From Cristatella mucedo (Eukaryota; Bryozoa; Phylactolaemata; Cristatellidae): a DNA stretch of 64,000 bases. Shown piece by piece: positions 45,363-57,735 of the stretch; within the stretch, counting starts at the first letter, position 1; every line of letters begins with the position of its first letter. The DNA lies in NCBI GenBank assembly GCA_009760855.2, contig WPIO01000098.1, forward strand, positions 1,191,501 through 1,255,500. The letters run 5' to 3'. The translations under genes and the position numbers were made by a program. The notes below the pieces were generated by a model. The model made no database searches. It saw only the letters and a list, made by a program, of their open reading frames with translations, and was not told where the DNA came from.

Positions 45363-46204
45363 TAATATAGAGATCTATTTTTATGGCGGAACTAATCATT
45401 TCGATCAAGCTTTTAAAGTAAATTCAGCCATCACAGATTACAGGTAAATTCTGAACACACGATGGCGTCACAACCGCATCACTTAAGAGGACAGAAAAGC
45501 CTTCTTGTTTAGCAGCACGCTTGGGACGTCCTAAGAGCAGCCACTTCGTTGTAACGTTGTTCATTGTAAGACAATTTGCCTAAAGATAGGATCGAATTTG
45601 TGCAAGCTAAGCATTTAGTTTATTAGTCACTGCAGCAGATTTCAGAGGTCTAAATGACAAGTGCAGCCGAGTATCGTCAGCTTAAGAGTGACACACTAAT
45701 CCGCTGGTCTGAATCGCTTTTCTTCGACGTATAATATAAATTGAGATCAACAAAGGATCGTGGACGGACTCTTGTGGTACCACAGAGAAGACTAGTCAGA
45801 TGAATTAGACCTGCCTTTGGCACGTGTGGATTGAAAAAAAAAATTAACAAGTATGATTTAAACCACGTGGAAATTTAGCCATTGGCCGGCCGTTTGGATC
45901 ACCATGCTGACACGGTGGCTCCGAAAGCTACCTCTTCCACCACCGCATGAGCATGCTCGTCAACGCCTAGGGAGATTCAGACAGCATATTCTGCCAGTTG
46001 TACCCTTGCCTGTCTGAACATGCTTGTAGCTGACAAATGATAGGAAGCGAATATTCATTTTAATATTACCGAGTTTGAGGTTCTCTCCCCTGCATGCAGC
46101 TTCAAAAAATTAAGTATTTGTACATAAAATTCAGCACTATGAAACTTACGAATCGACTACTTTGTAAAGCAACGTAATTTTTAAAGCATTACAAGTTTTT
46201 GAAA

Positions 46205-48482
46205 TATGTTTGTGTTGCAGGTCTTCTTGATTTGCATTCAGACTTGACCGGAAGCCTCAATATTCTAACTGATACAGTGAACGGGACACTCAGGAGTACT
46301 CTTGATACCATGCTCTCATTCATCTACGTGCAAAGTCATGGAGATTCCTTTTATTTCACAAAAAAACTGTTAAAGATGCACTGGGTTAAGCGAAGGCTTG
46401 AACTTCGTCACAATTAATCGGGGTTTAATGCAGATCTAGTCAATTTCAAAGACTTGCTTCGAGTTTCCACACTGAAGTTTAAAAAGCTAGGGCTTCTTTT
46501 TTCACTCGAAAGCTGAATTTCCGCCAGTCTGACACTAAACAGGTTTGTAAGATAGTAAACCGTGTACTTGTCAATGCTGACAGGTCCGAAAAACCAGATA
46601 TTAAGGGCTCAGCCGAAAGATTTTCAGTCTTCTTTACTGAAAAACTGTTTAAATTCTTGCCTCCATAAAGCCCGCTCCGGATAAAGCAATCGCGATTCCA
46701 CAACCTGTGACCTTCTTTAAAAGATTTTCCGAGGTTTCTGCATACGATGTGGCTATCTATGACGGTCTAGCAAAATAATATCGTCTCCTACAGACCATAT
46801 ACCATCATCTCTATGGTCTTTACTGGCCGACCAACTTTGCACTGCCGTTACCGAGACTGCTGATGCTTCTTTGGAAAAATGGGTCGTCCCCAAGTCCTTT
46901 AAATCGGCTATCGTTATAGCCATACTTAAAAAGACTGGATTAGATACAGGAGTCCTTGCAAACTATCGCCCAATTTCCCTTCTTCCTTTCTTTTCAAAGA
47001 TTTTTGAAGCAATTGTTACAAAGGAGCTGCTTGAAGATATTGAAAAAAAGAAAATGCCACAAGCATGTCAATCAGGGTTCAAAAGGCAGCACTCAGCTGG
47101 TACAGCTTTTCTGCGAGTTAATACTGACATTTTACGTGGTAACGATGATAGAGTATAAATGCCCAAGCTCTGCCAGACCTATCAGCTGCCTTTGACTAAA
47201 TTGATCACGATATTCTACTTGAAGATTTAAGAACAAAGATCGGTCTGGCAGACGAAGCACTGACGCGGTTTAAATCGCACTTACGTAATCGTGTTCAATC
47301 CGTGTCGTGTCGGGGTCAGGTCTCACACACGAGACAGTTCACCTGTGGAGTCCCACAAGAGTCTGTACTCAGTCCCTTACAGTTCTCCATTTATACCCAA
47401 CCTCTGGGAAAAGTGAGTAAGGCCCATGGATAAGAATATTACTTTTATGCTGAAAATACTCAGCTGAATTTGTCAGTCAAGCCGTCCGAATATGCAGCAG
47501 CAACTGAGAAAGTAAAAGCTTGTCTATCTGAATTATATGCTGGATTTCAGAAAACTTCTTGAAAATGAATGGCGATACAACCTAACTGCTGCTTACCGAA
47601 CACCCTAAGCATGTGGCTGGATTAAAAGGCTGTGCTCTTCTAGTAGGTGATGCTGTATTGCGAGCGTCACCACTTGCTCAAAAAAAGGTTTCGTTTTCGA
47701 CAGCTGCCAAAATTTTAAAAGCTTCATTCAGAAAACTTCATCTAGAATAGCCATCACGTCTAATCATTATTCAAGATTAGGAGCCGTCATCCACTGGTCT
47801 TGAGAAACATTGAACTAGCTCCTTAGTTCTGTCTCTGTTTGATTATTGTAATTCCCTTTATGCTGGGCTACCGAAAAAAAGCAACTAAGCCACTGCAGAT
47901 GGCTATGAATATGGCTGCAAGGATAGTCTTCAAGTCCGAGAGGTTTGAGCACGTGTCGTATATGCTAAGAGAGCTAGGATGGATGTGGGTTAAGCAACTG
48001 ACACAGAGCAAAGTTCTTAGGCTGGCGCACAAGAGCTGCCAAGGCTTGGATCTAAAATACCTAGCTGAACGCCAGCATTAGTTTCCGGATCTTCGTGTCC
48101 TCAGATTCTGTATAGAGAATAACTTATCTCTTCCACTCTTCCTCTCAAAGACCACTGGCGACAAAAGCTTTAGCTTTGCAGGTCCTAGACTGAGGAACTC
48201 GCTTCCACAATTCTTAGGCAACGACAACTACTCTCCTGCGGCCGAATATGGCTCATCCTTTTTAGCGATCCTGAGCTGCTGCGTCTATTCTACTCACCAC
48301 CTCAACTGTTCTCCAAACACTGCTACGCTTCCTACTTTCTCTTTGTTGCTGGGGATGTGGTCTGTAGGCTACCGAATGCATACCAAAAGCCGCTTAGGCT
48401 GTAAGTGTGCATACAAAAGTCTTCGGCGTAACACCTACATAGTTCCGTATGACTTTGTAGAGTTACAGATGAAGATACATTT
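46205..48482 (+). mobile_element. LINE-B copy, linker and reverse transcriptase, degraded
   Basis: In order, it shows the post-endonuclease linker (NGTLRSTLDTML), ANYRPISLLPFFSKIFE, QSGFKRQHSAGTAFL, a degraded core (FYAENTQ-like text where the Asp-Asp box should be), NMAARIVFKSERFEHVS and the 3' tip gttacagatgaagatacat. Many stops and frameshifts are present. Confidence 0.9.
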
Positions 48483-48569
48483 AACTACTTAGCGAGGTTG
48501 ATTAAAATGCGTCAACACGACACAGCACCGTGACATTTGCTCAGTAACTTCAATTCTTTTCATGAGATG

Positions 48570-48840
48570 CGTATATTGAGTGTCTGATAGTCCGATTCTG
48601 CATACCAACTAGACTCGACAGTATCTAAGTCATCTTAGTGCTTAGATTCAATCTATGCTAGCAGTTTGCTTTAGGAAGTCCTAAACGACGGAATCGCATC
48701 TGTGGCTCAATTGACTCACGGGACTGAAATGATGGTCCTCATCACCAGACATTTGTTTTCCTAATACAGATTATTATTCTCCATAGCAATGATATTGCAG
48801 ACACGAGTTTAACGAGAGTAACCAAAACATGTCGGTCGCA
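48570..48840 (+). repeat. Dispersed repeat, copy 2 (pairs with 5440-5760)
   Basis: It has tattgagtgtctgatagtc, cgcatctgtggctca and ctccatagcaatgatattgc in the same order as copy 1. The type is unknown. Confidence 0.7.
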
Positions 48841-48999
48841 CATAAACATTTTGGGCTGATATTTTAGTACATATTTGATTTTCATCTCTTTAATAAACTG
48901 CATGTCACTGCTTGTACGTGCACTTGTGCCAATGAGCTTCAACGATTGAGGCCTGTACCTCAGTCAATCTCAATCCAATTTAGTATAATTTACTTTTTT

Positions 49000-49930
49000 C
49001 CAAGTTAACCTCATATCAGCTGAGCAGAGCCCCAACAGGTTTTGAACATCAAATTAATCTACATTTGAAATGTACCCGGAACATGTCGCACAATAACACT
49101 TGGGCATTCCTATCAAGTTCACTACATATTAATGCATTGGCCCGTGCTAATACCTTAATCCGTTGCATTCAATAGCACAACAAAACAAATCCTGTTAGAA
49201 AAGCTCCTCTTTTGATTTTATATGATAGTACACTCTGCGAAAGATTGCTCTTCAAAAACTTCGCTTGCAGTATCACTGCAGTTTCCGTGCAATTTCCTGC
49301 TATTGAATGCAGAATCCTGAGCGAAACCGTAACAAACTTTTATCCAACGAACCCGCAGCAGAAAATATAAATCGATTTTAAAGACTTTCAGTTTGTATTG
49401 CATATTGAAGTGCCCCGTGTTGCGCCCACACCTACATGATGTAAAAATAACTGTGCATCCTCGCACTATGGCAAAATGTGACAATCGTCGGCAATAACAA
49501 AGGGATTCTCCAAAATCCGCTCTATTCAACTGCAATTCACCTTCAAATTGCCATCACAAAGCTCTAGTAGATATTGCATATAAGAATAGACTCAGCTCAA
49601 AGTGGGCCTACCACATTTTACTCTATCGTCCACACGCATTCTCATGCAATGCACTGCAGTAGACTGCAACGGCCCGGTCCCATATTACAATCCACCAAAA
49701 TCCACTGAAATTCGAGGGACAGTGACCAGAATAAGTACACTAGAATCTCTAATTTCAATTGTGGCTGCTCTAATGTTCAATTTTTGTGTACTCACATGAC
49801 TTCATGCTAACTGCCATGAATATCCTGCATCAATACATTATAATCGACGGCCATAACCCGGGTCAGTACGTAACACCACCGTAATCCACCACAAAATGAT
49901 CAGAAGGCACACAACTTAAGCTCTATTATT
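49000..49930 (+). repeat. Degenerate ~350-bp satellite, opposite orientation to 38-40 kb
   Basis: The stretch 49505-49700 (gctctattcaactgcaattc, tcatgcaatgcactgcagta) aligns with 50760-50935 in the same orientation and with the reverse complement of about 39900-40020. Confidence 0.55.
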
Positions 49931-49984
49931 GACTTTAAGTTGCTTTATTTTCAGTTACCGTGTACCCCGCATTGACCGTTCGAC

Positions 49985-50150
49985 CTGGTTTGGTCGCTGA
50001 GCTGGTTCGGTCCAGCTGTTTAGGTACTCGCCCCGACAAGGTCTGGGTAAGGTCATGGGCTCGAGCCCTAATTCATACGTGATGCACCTTAATAGAGATT
50101 AAGTTCACTATTAGTGCCATACACATGAATTATTTTTATACATATATTTC
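49985..50150 (+). mobile_element. SINE, tRNA-derived, nearly complete
   Basis: It has ggtcatgggctcgagcccta, gtgatgcaccttaatagaga and ttaagttcactattagtgcc, then an AT-rich end. It lies within the satellite region. Confidence 0.85.
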
Positions 50151-50159
50151 ACCTCGGAC

Positions 50160-51060
50160 AAATCGTTGCAATTAGAGGCAATTGCTGGGCAAGTAAGGCC
50201 ACTCGGTACGATCCATCGAAAATCACCAGAAAGTGACTCTGCTAAAGCCAAACCTTTCCTACATGTCACACCTCGTTAAGTTGAAAGTGCATTTGCAAAC
50301 TTTCAACCAATCACTCACGTACAAGGGAAAGCAATGAAGTGCAACCTACAGTAATGACGTGGACCAAAGCTCTAATTTAAGGCACAGGGATGAGAAATTG
50401 GCAAAGCGAAGCCGTAAGTTTTTACTACAAATACAACTCAGCTGTGTCCAAAGCAAAAACATGGCATTTTCAAAATTCTTCGCCAGCTAACTGTCAGCAA
50501 TGCTTGGCAAGCTACATCAATGGGTAGGAAAATACTCAAATCTAAATCATTCCGCTAAAAAATGATCCGAAATTGGCCTCTTTATGCTCCAATTTCTGAT
50601 GCATTATACAATTCCGCCTGATAAATGTCCGCTCACTAAAGAAAAGTGGTTATTTATTCGCGACAAGGCTGTCCAGGAGAAGTGAGATGTATGACTGCTT
50701 ACAGAAACCTGGAAACTCGCATTCGGGCAATATCCAGTTATCGCCCGAAATGACACGGAAACTCCGAAGTCCACTCTATTCCGCCGCAATTCATCTTCAA
50801 ATCGCCATACCAAAGCTCCAGTTCACATTGCATGTAATACTAGACTCAGTTCAAAGTGCACCGACCAAATTTCACTTCATTGTCCGCATGCGTTCTAATG
50901 CAATGCACTGCAGTCGTCTGCAATGTTGATCCCGTACTGCACATAAGTTCAATTTTTAATGTATTTTATAAATACCGCCACCTAATTGTCTCCTCGGTAA
51001 AAACCAAGCGGTTATATACTCGCGATAGGGCGGTCCAGGAGGTGTGAGATGCAGTCTTCT
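50160..51060 (+). repeat. Degenerate ~350-bp satellite, continued
   Basis: It carries the second clear copy of the unit at 49505-49700, and gacaaggctgtccaggagaagtg near 50665 recurs near 51030 (gggcggtccaggaggtgtg), about 365 bp apart. Confidence 0.55.
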
Positions 51061-51199
51061 TTCGGAAACTTCAACGACGCCCTGATCTTGTAACTATATA
51101 ACTGGGACCAACCAATCCCGGTACTCGCTATTTTATACCACTCGATCTGTAAAGGTTTGTAGGGGGTAACAACTGCTGTCCGTGAATCGCACGGCTATG

Positions 51200-51275
51200 C
51201 AGCAAATATAAAGTGTCTAGAAAGGTATCCGGATACTCCGAGGGCTCTTTATATCGCGTGTCATTATTATCATTT
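51200..51275 (+). mobile_element. SINE/LINE-A type 3' tail, degraded
   Basis: The text taaagtgtctagaaaggtat then gagggctctttatatc keeps the hairpin outline. Confidence 0.45.
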
Positions 51276-51284
51276 TAAGATATG

Positions 51285-51975
51285 CAGTTTTGGCCCGGGT
51301 CGTTGCTTGAGTCAGCTGCAATCGAGTCCCAATCAAAGATAGTGCTGATTCCTGTTGTGATATACCGACCTCCTGCTGGCTGTGTAAACTAGTTCACAGA
51401 GGAGTTTTCGGAGTACCTCACTAAAATATGTGTGTGTGACAGGCCGCTACTGATTGCAGGAGACTTCCATATTCATATTGACGACCCTAAGAACAGCCAG
51501 GTCTACCTAATTGTTGACTATATAGAGAATTCTGTTTTTATTTAACACATTAATCATACTACCCACGTCGCTGGCCGGATCCTAGATCTTCTTTTTAGTG
51601 AGGACGTCTGCCCCAGTGACTTAGTAGTATTTTTACAGACCTTCTCGGCAATTATTTGCTCTCGTTTACTGATCCTAAGCTTTTGTACGTACAGGGTAGT
51701 GTCAAATTTCTCAAGTGACGTAATTTAAACTGCATAGACTAAGACTCGTCTTTGAAATCTATATTGGCTGCAGGTACTCGTGATCTGCACCCAGATTCGA
51801 TTGACCAAATTAATACCCTTCTTCCCTGATACAGATAACATGATACTTCGGAGTGCTATGGACAATCATGCTGCAATACAATCATATGCCATGGTCCTTA
51901 ATAACTTTCGCCGGAGGTTAAGTATAAATGGAGAAGCGAACGGGACCAAGAACAGAATGCTGTCCCCGAGGTATG
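51285..51975 (+). mobile_element. LINE-B endonuclease-domain fragment (5' part of a split copy)
   Basis: The plus strand reads IVLIPVVIYRPPAG, LLIAGDFHIHIDDP and THVAGRILDLLFSED, motifs typical of the APE-type endonuclease of L2/CR1-like LINEs. At least two stops are present. It is broken at about 51975 by a LINE-A insertion and resumes after 52990. Confidence 0.85.
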
Positions 51976-52985
51976 TTTTTAAGTTCGCTCACGGCAGACA
52001 AGCCTAGCTGCAGAGTTTTGCACCAGCTGCAATCGCCTGATCGCACATGCTGGTAGGCCAGTAAGCAGTGAGTTGCAGAAGTCGAGACGAGATGTCACGA
52101 ATGCATGGACCAACTTGGACGTGGTATCCTTATCTAAACAAGCCCTAATTTTAGCAATGTTATGAAGCTGAAAATAGGCTGATTTGACTGTGGAGCTGAT
52201 GTGGTCGTCTAACGAGAGGTCGCTTTGGAATATGACACCTAGATTTCGAGCTGATGCAACTGGAGATATGCTGGCAGAGCCAATTTTGAAAGTCAGCCTT
52301 TCCAATTTCTGAATAACACTAGGTTTGCCCATAACTAGTAAGTTAGTTTTATCATCGTTTAGTTTTAGAAAATTTGCTGCCATCCATGATCGGATGTCAT
52401 CAATGCATGCAGCAAGTGAGTTGAGAGAATTTGAGGTGCTCGAAGGCTGGGAGGGATCAAAGCAAAGGTACAACTGAGTGTCATCCGCATAGAAGTGAAA
52501 GCCTAGATTGTGCTTGGCAATCACATCAGCGAGAGGGAGAGTATAGACGGTGAAAAGGACCGGACCTAGCACGGAGCCCTGAGGTACTCCATATTTTAGA
52601 GGTACTTCAGATGATCTTTGTCCATTCACATCAACACTCTGGAGTCTCCCACTGAGATAGGACCTGAACCACTGCAGAGCAGTGCCAGTGATGCCCAGGC
52701 GAGATGAGAGGCGCTCTAGAAGTACTTTGTGATCGATGGTATCAAAAGCTGCCGAAAGATCGAGCAAAACAAGAAGAGACACTCTACCCATGTCTGCATT
52801 CCTAAGTAGGTCGTTGTATACCCGAAGCAATGCTGACTCTGTGGAGTGATTAGCTCTAAAGCCAGACTGGAACTTACTAGCAAGGTGTGAGGTTTCGATA
52901 TACGAGTTCAGCTGGTCTGCCGCGACCCGTTCCAGTGTCTTTGATAGGAATGGTAGAAGGGAGACTGGGCGGTAGTTGCTTAAGT
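51976..52985 (-). mobile_element. LINE-A reverse-transcriptase core, best-preserved copy, nested in LINE-B
   Basis: One 283-codon open frame (52830-51979) contains [40 protein letters not shown], the catalytic box FYADDTQLYL, LDFCNSLLTGLPACAIRR and LQLVQNSAARLVCRE. This is an L2/CR1-like RT core that could be catalytically sound. The copy lacks its 3' end (it stops inside the ORF at the position encoding RERT) and its 5' half, and is flanked on both sides by LINE-B. Confidence 0.95.
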
Positions 52986-52989
52986 GGAT

Positions 52990-55500
52990 CCTATGGGTTA
53001 CGGGTCTCTAAGGTGATACCAGACCCCTACAGGGCACGAATTGAACACGGTTGGTGTACAGTTGTATATTTTACAGTGTACAGAGTTGTGGAGATTACTT
53101 TCAATTTACAAAAAAACTTAAAAAAAGATGCTCAGCTTGAAGCACACGGTTCACTGACGATTTACGAAAGTGTTAGGATGCAGTAATATAAGGTGATCAT
53201 AATAATGCAATAATTTATTATCTGGTCAATTTCAAACACTTCCTTTGAGTCTATTGTGGAAGCTCAAAAAAGCTAAGGCTTATTTTTTCACATAAAAACT
53301 GAAATTCAGCCAGTGAGGCATAAACGATTTATAAGACGGTAAACTATTTACTCGCCAATGTTGAGAGGTAAGACTCCCCAAGTAATTAAGGCCCAGCCAA
53401 TAATCTCAAAGCCTTTCTTACGGACAAAATTGTGCCGATTAGTCACTCGATGAAGCCTTATTTGGCTAAAGCAATTGCTAAATCGCCAACTGCGATCTTC
53501 CTTAATCGATTTTTCGACGTTTCTGCGTGCGACTTTGCTATCTTACAAGGGTCTAGGAAATAGAGCTGGTTTATTGAAGACCCTATAAAATCCTCTCTGT
53601 GGTCTTCACTGGCTGACCAACGTGGCCGAGCAAGAATCAAAGTTACAAACGGAGATTTTTACAGTTAATTACAACAATTAATAGAGAAAATTACAATACT
53701 CTGGAAAAGGTGGTCGCTCCATATTCTTTCAAATAGCCTATCCTTAGACCGATACTTTTAAAGCCTTTATTAGACACAGAAAGAATTGCAAACTGTCCTC
53801 CAGTTTCCAATTTTCTATATGTTTTTAAAAATTCTGGAAATTCTTTCTCTAAGCAGCTGGTGGCACATATTGAACATATACCAGCTTATTGAACATCGTC
53901 TTTTGTATAGCTACAGAAGAGCCTTCACGGCTATCGCCACCGTTTGCATTGGCAATACAGTATCGCTCACCGAATAAATCAAACCCATGACCGCGAAACC
54001 GAAGTCGTATAAACCAACTGCCTTACATAGCGTGCCTTCACGGAAAGAATAACATTTCAAAAATATTAAATTGAGGTTTAAGTGGCAACGTTCCACTGAA
54101 ACAACTCTCCACCGTGTAACGTATGACATCATATTCAACAACAACGGGGAAAAAGTCGACGAGCAAGAGCTTCTAAATCTATAAGCTACGTCTAACAGAA
54201 CTGATCACGATGTCCTAAAATAGCAATTGCGAGCAATGATTGGTCCCGCCGACGTGGTACTTAACCGATCGTATTCAATCCGTACCATGTTGTGGTCAAG
54301 TATCACCATAGAGACCCGTAACCCGCCGGATCCCTCAGGGTTCTGTTCTTGGTTCCTTGCTCTTCTCCATTTATACTTAACCTCAGGGAAAGTTATTAGG
54401 GACCATGGCATTGGATATCACATTTATGCTGACGATGCTAAGGTCTATTTGTCATTTAAACGGTCAGATTTGTTGCAGCAACGGAGAGACTGAATACTCG
54501 TATTCCCGAAATTGTATCCCGGATATCAGAAATGTTCTTGAAACTTACTAGCAAAATTAAAAAATTGAACTTCTGCTCACAGGACACTCTTACCAAGTGA
54601 CTGGATTAAAAGGCTATGCTCATGGAATTGGTGATGGTGGTGTTCGCCCAAAACCTAGTGCTCAAAATGTAATTACCGTTATGGACAGCTGCCTACCTTT
54701 TGAAAGCACCATTCCTAATATCGTGTCTACTGCTTGATAAAAGTCCGACCCATATCTAAGGTTATGGGTTGTCCTCCTAGGTGGCTTAAAAAAACATTAA
54801 CTAGCTCTTACTTTCAGTCACGGCTATATTATCTTAGTTCAGTTTTTCTGACCTACGAAAAAAGGAAACTAGGCTAGGCAGATGTCTAGGAATATTGCTG
54901 CAGGCTAATTTGAAAATGAATGAGGTTTAACTACGAGTCCTTTCTGCTAAAAGTGCTAGCATGACTGTCAGTAGATCAAGAGATACAGAGTGCAGTTCCT
55001 TAGCTGACCTGCAAGGCCGCCATGGCTTGGTTCCGGCATACCTAGCTTAACTACTAAACCAGTTTCAACCTCCTAATGCCCCCACGTCATCTGTGGACAG
55101 AACTTTAGCTATATTATTCATCCCCTTAATGACCGTTGGCAACACATGCTTTCTCTTAGCTCTTCCTATACAGTGATTTAACTTCCACGATTTCTACGCA
55201 TCGAAAATGATGCAATTGCTGCAGATTACACGTCATTCTTTCCAGCAGTCCTTGGCTGCAACTTATATCTTACTCACTCCTACATCTGCTTGCTCTCCTA
55301 ATGCTGCTATGTTTCCCAATTCCTCCGTCCTGAGCGAGATTAGGTCTGTTAGCTACAGAATTTGTACCAAAGGGGCTAAGGCTTTGAGTGTACAATGCAA
55401 AACTGTCCAGCTCAACACCTGCATAGCCTCTGCGGCGTTTTGGAATTGATAATGGAAGATGGCGTGGATTACCTTACAAAGCACTTCGTTTTATTTGCAA
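52990..55500 (+). mobile_element. LINE-B copy, 3' continuation, heavily degraded
   Basis: It resumes with the linker region (tttacaaaaaaacttaaaaa). Fragments such as YHIYADDAKVYLSFKRS near 54410-54460 mark the RT catalytic box, and atggcttggttccggcatac the ORF end. Stops and indels are dense. Confidence 0.8.
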
Positions 55501-55589
55501 CTGAATTTTTTAATACAAACTGCGCTAGTCAATCTTGAGCGATGCTTCCAAATCTACAGCAGTAGCACGAATTAAAGCAGCAATACGTA

Positions 55590-55720
55590 ACAATTGTTGC
55601 AGGACCTTCCCACTGGAAGTTTCCTCCGGGTCATTCCCCACCCACCCCCAGGTGGACCCTATCACCCCCTGGGATATTGTCCCAGGGTAGAACATTTCCC
55701 TCGTATAATGAGGAATGTCA
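55590..55720. repeat. C-run array with a short inverted repeat
   Basis: Repeated short units of the form gac-tt-cccc fill the stretch. Inside it, ccctggga and tcccaggg form an 8-bp inverted repeat with a 5-base spacer. Related text lies at 61660-61740 and, inverted, at 62190-62290. Confidence 0.6.
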
Positions 55721-55825
55721 AACTAAGAATATAAATTTATATGATAAATGAGGTTCATACTCTATTAAAATTAAATAGATTTATTGTAATTAGAGGAATA
55801 CACGGATTTGAAGGATACTTTCTAA

Positions 55826-56455
55826 TGGGCCCAGCAGTGGCTGAGGTAGTGGTGGCTTCGGCAACGACGCCCTATAGAGTTTAATCCTGGGGAAGTTAGG
55901 TCCCGCTCGACGCCGCCAGGTGCATGTTTGTACCCGTCTAAGCAGGCATACAATAAGGGCAATAAGGCCAGTTCCTCAAAATGAGTTCCAAGCATCAGAG
56001 GTTTGCTAGTATAATTGGACCTCACGAGATCTACTTCTGCTCTAATGCCCACTAATTAAAGCACAGACGAAGAGCAAAGGTGCAGACTAGGGCGTAGGCG
56101 CGTACGGGCGGAGGTGCAGCCGGCCTTATGCCCTACGCCCCCAAATGCCAGTACCGATGTACGCCCCCAAACACCCATACACCTGTACGTCCCTGTGCGC
56201 CCCTGTGCACCCCCGTGCGTCCCCATGCTCGACCATGCTCCCCGTGCTCACCCGTATGATCCCGTGCACCCCAGTGGGCCCCTGTGCCCCCCCCGTGCGC
56301 CCCCGTGCGCCCCCGTGCGCCCCCGGACGACCCGAGAAGACTCGGGACGACCCGGGATGACCCAGGACAAACCTAGACGACCCCGCTTGACCCGGACGAC
56401 CCCGGACGACCCGGACGCCCCCGAACAATTCCGTAGCCCCCTGACGACCCTGTAC
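55826..56455 (+). repeat. GC-rich composite repeat, copy 1, with GTGCGCCCC minisatellite
   Basis: The first ~280 bp (cccgctcgacgccgccaggt, cctcaaaatgagtt, aggtttgctagtataa, cctcacgagatct, taatgcccactaattaaag) recur at 62514-62750. The next part (cagccggcc, gtacgcccccaaacaccca) and the gtgcgcccc and cggacgaccc arrays recur in shorter form at 62435-62513 and 62757-62882. Open frames across it are Pro/Arg repeats without gene character. Confidence 0.8.
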
Positions 56456-56787
56456 TGTAGGGGTCGTCTCCAGCTTGACCCCCGGAAGGTTGACGAGCGC
56501 GTACGAGGTGCAGCAAGCACCGATAGCAAAGGAGTCACTGACCTCTCTACAAGATGTAATCGATCAAATTCATGGGAAGTACACGTCTGCGAGCCGGAGA
56601 CGGACGACACGTCCACTCGCGACTCCGGGAGCTGATCGAGAGAGTGGCGAGAAAAGATTGCATCATTGGGTGGCCATTCAGGCAAGCCTCCACCCAATCA
56701 GCGGTAGGCTCCCGGCCGCAGAGACGTTAAGCACTACTGCCCTGTCAGGCTAGGGCGGGGCAACACGTTGGCGATGCTACGCCTACA
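56456..56787 (-). repeat. 3' LTR of the Ty3/gypsy element
   Basis: It is paired with the 5' LTR. The purine-rich stretch tgggggagcctt just before it on the minus strand fits a polypurine tract. Confidence 0.94.
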
Positions 56788-56828
56788 AAGGCTCCCCCAG
56801 TCACTTGGCTGAAACCAACGTGACGACA

Positions 56829-57735
56829 TCAAACTATATAATCCGCAAAGCGGGCGGGAAAGCGTACGCGGCGCCCGAACCAAGTTTCGTTTGCCAGAGG
56901 CAAAGTAGTGGGATCGCGAGGCTCTGATGAAGGCGATTGCCCTGAAGTTGGCGTAGGTGATGTCCTCGGAGATGGCGCAGCCGACGGAGATTCCTGCGAT
57001 GACGTGGTAGTGCCTGCCGCCTCTTCAATTTGGCTATCCTCGACATATGCGGGCTTCAGCCGGTCGATGGAGAGATCCATTCGGCTGCCGGCGACGTTAA
57101 CGGAAAAATGTTTTTCTGCCCGTTCAAGCACAACGTATGGGCCGTCGTAGGGTGGCTGAAGTGGTCTTCAAGCAGCATCGTGTCGTACAAAAACCTTAGC
57201 GCAATGCTGCAGGTCGTCGGGAACGTAAGATGGGCTGGCCGAATTTCGAGGCGGTACAGCTCGGAGGCGTCGCATGGGCTCGATGAGCGTCGTGACAAAT
57301 AGTGCTACGTCAGAGCTATCGGCCGGTGCCTCGGGCGCACTGAAGAAACCAGTGGGCAAGCGAAGGGTCTCCCTGTACACCAGCTCGGCTGCTGAGTGGC
57401 CGATGTCACGCTTTTCAGCAGTGCGGATTCCGAGGAGCACGAGGGGCAGCGCCTTTCGCCATGAATGTGGCGGGCTACTTGCCATGAGTGCTGCCTTGAG
57501 CTGTCGGTGCAGGCGCTCTACCATGCCGTTAGCGGCCGGGTGGTAAGCGGTAGTTCGTACATGCCGTATTCCCATGGCCTTCATGAGTTCAAGCCATAGC
57601 AACGACTCAAATTGTCCTCCTCGGTAGGAAGTGAGCAACACAGGGACGCCGTAGCGTGATATCCAACCGTCGACAAATGCTTGTGAGACGGTGGAGGCTG
57701 AAATGTCGGTCAGAGGAAACGCTTCAGGCCAGCTG
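56829..57735 (-). pseudogene. pol: Pol part 3: integrase core and C-terminus
   Basis: It reads WPEAFPLTDISASTVSQAFV, then the second catalytic position as TSYRGGQFES with Tyr in place of Asp (codon 57626-57624), and NGMVERLHRQLKAAL with the catalytic Glu. A TGA at 57170-57168 replaces an Arg codon. Beyond it, the C-terminal part continues in the same frame to a stop at 56829, with a Ser/Pro-rich tail. The Asp change alone should abolish integration. Confidence 0.9.

Noticed and set aside
56114-56635. A 173-codon proline-rich open frame
   Set aside because: It runs through the GTGCGCCCC and CGGACGACCC arrays into the LTR, so it is an effect of GC-rich repeats, not a gene.
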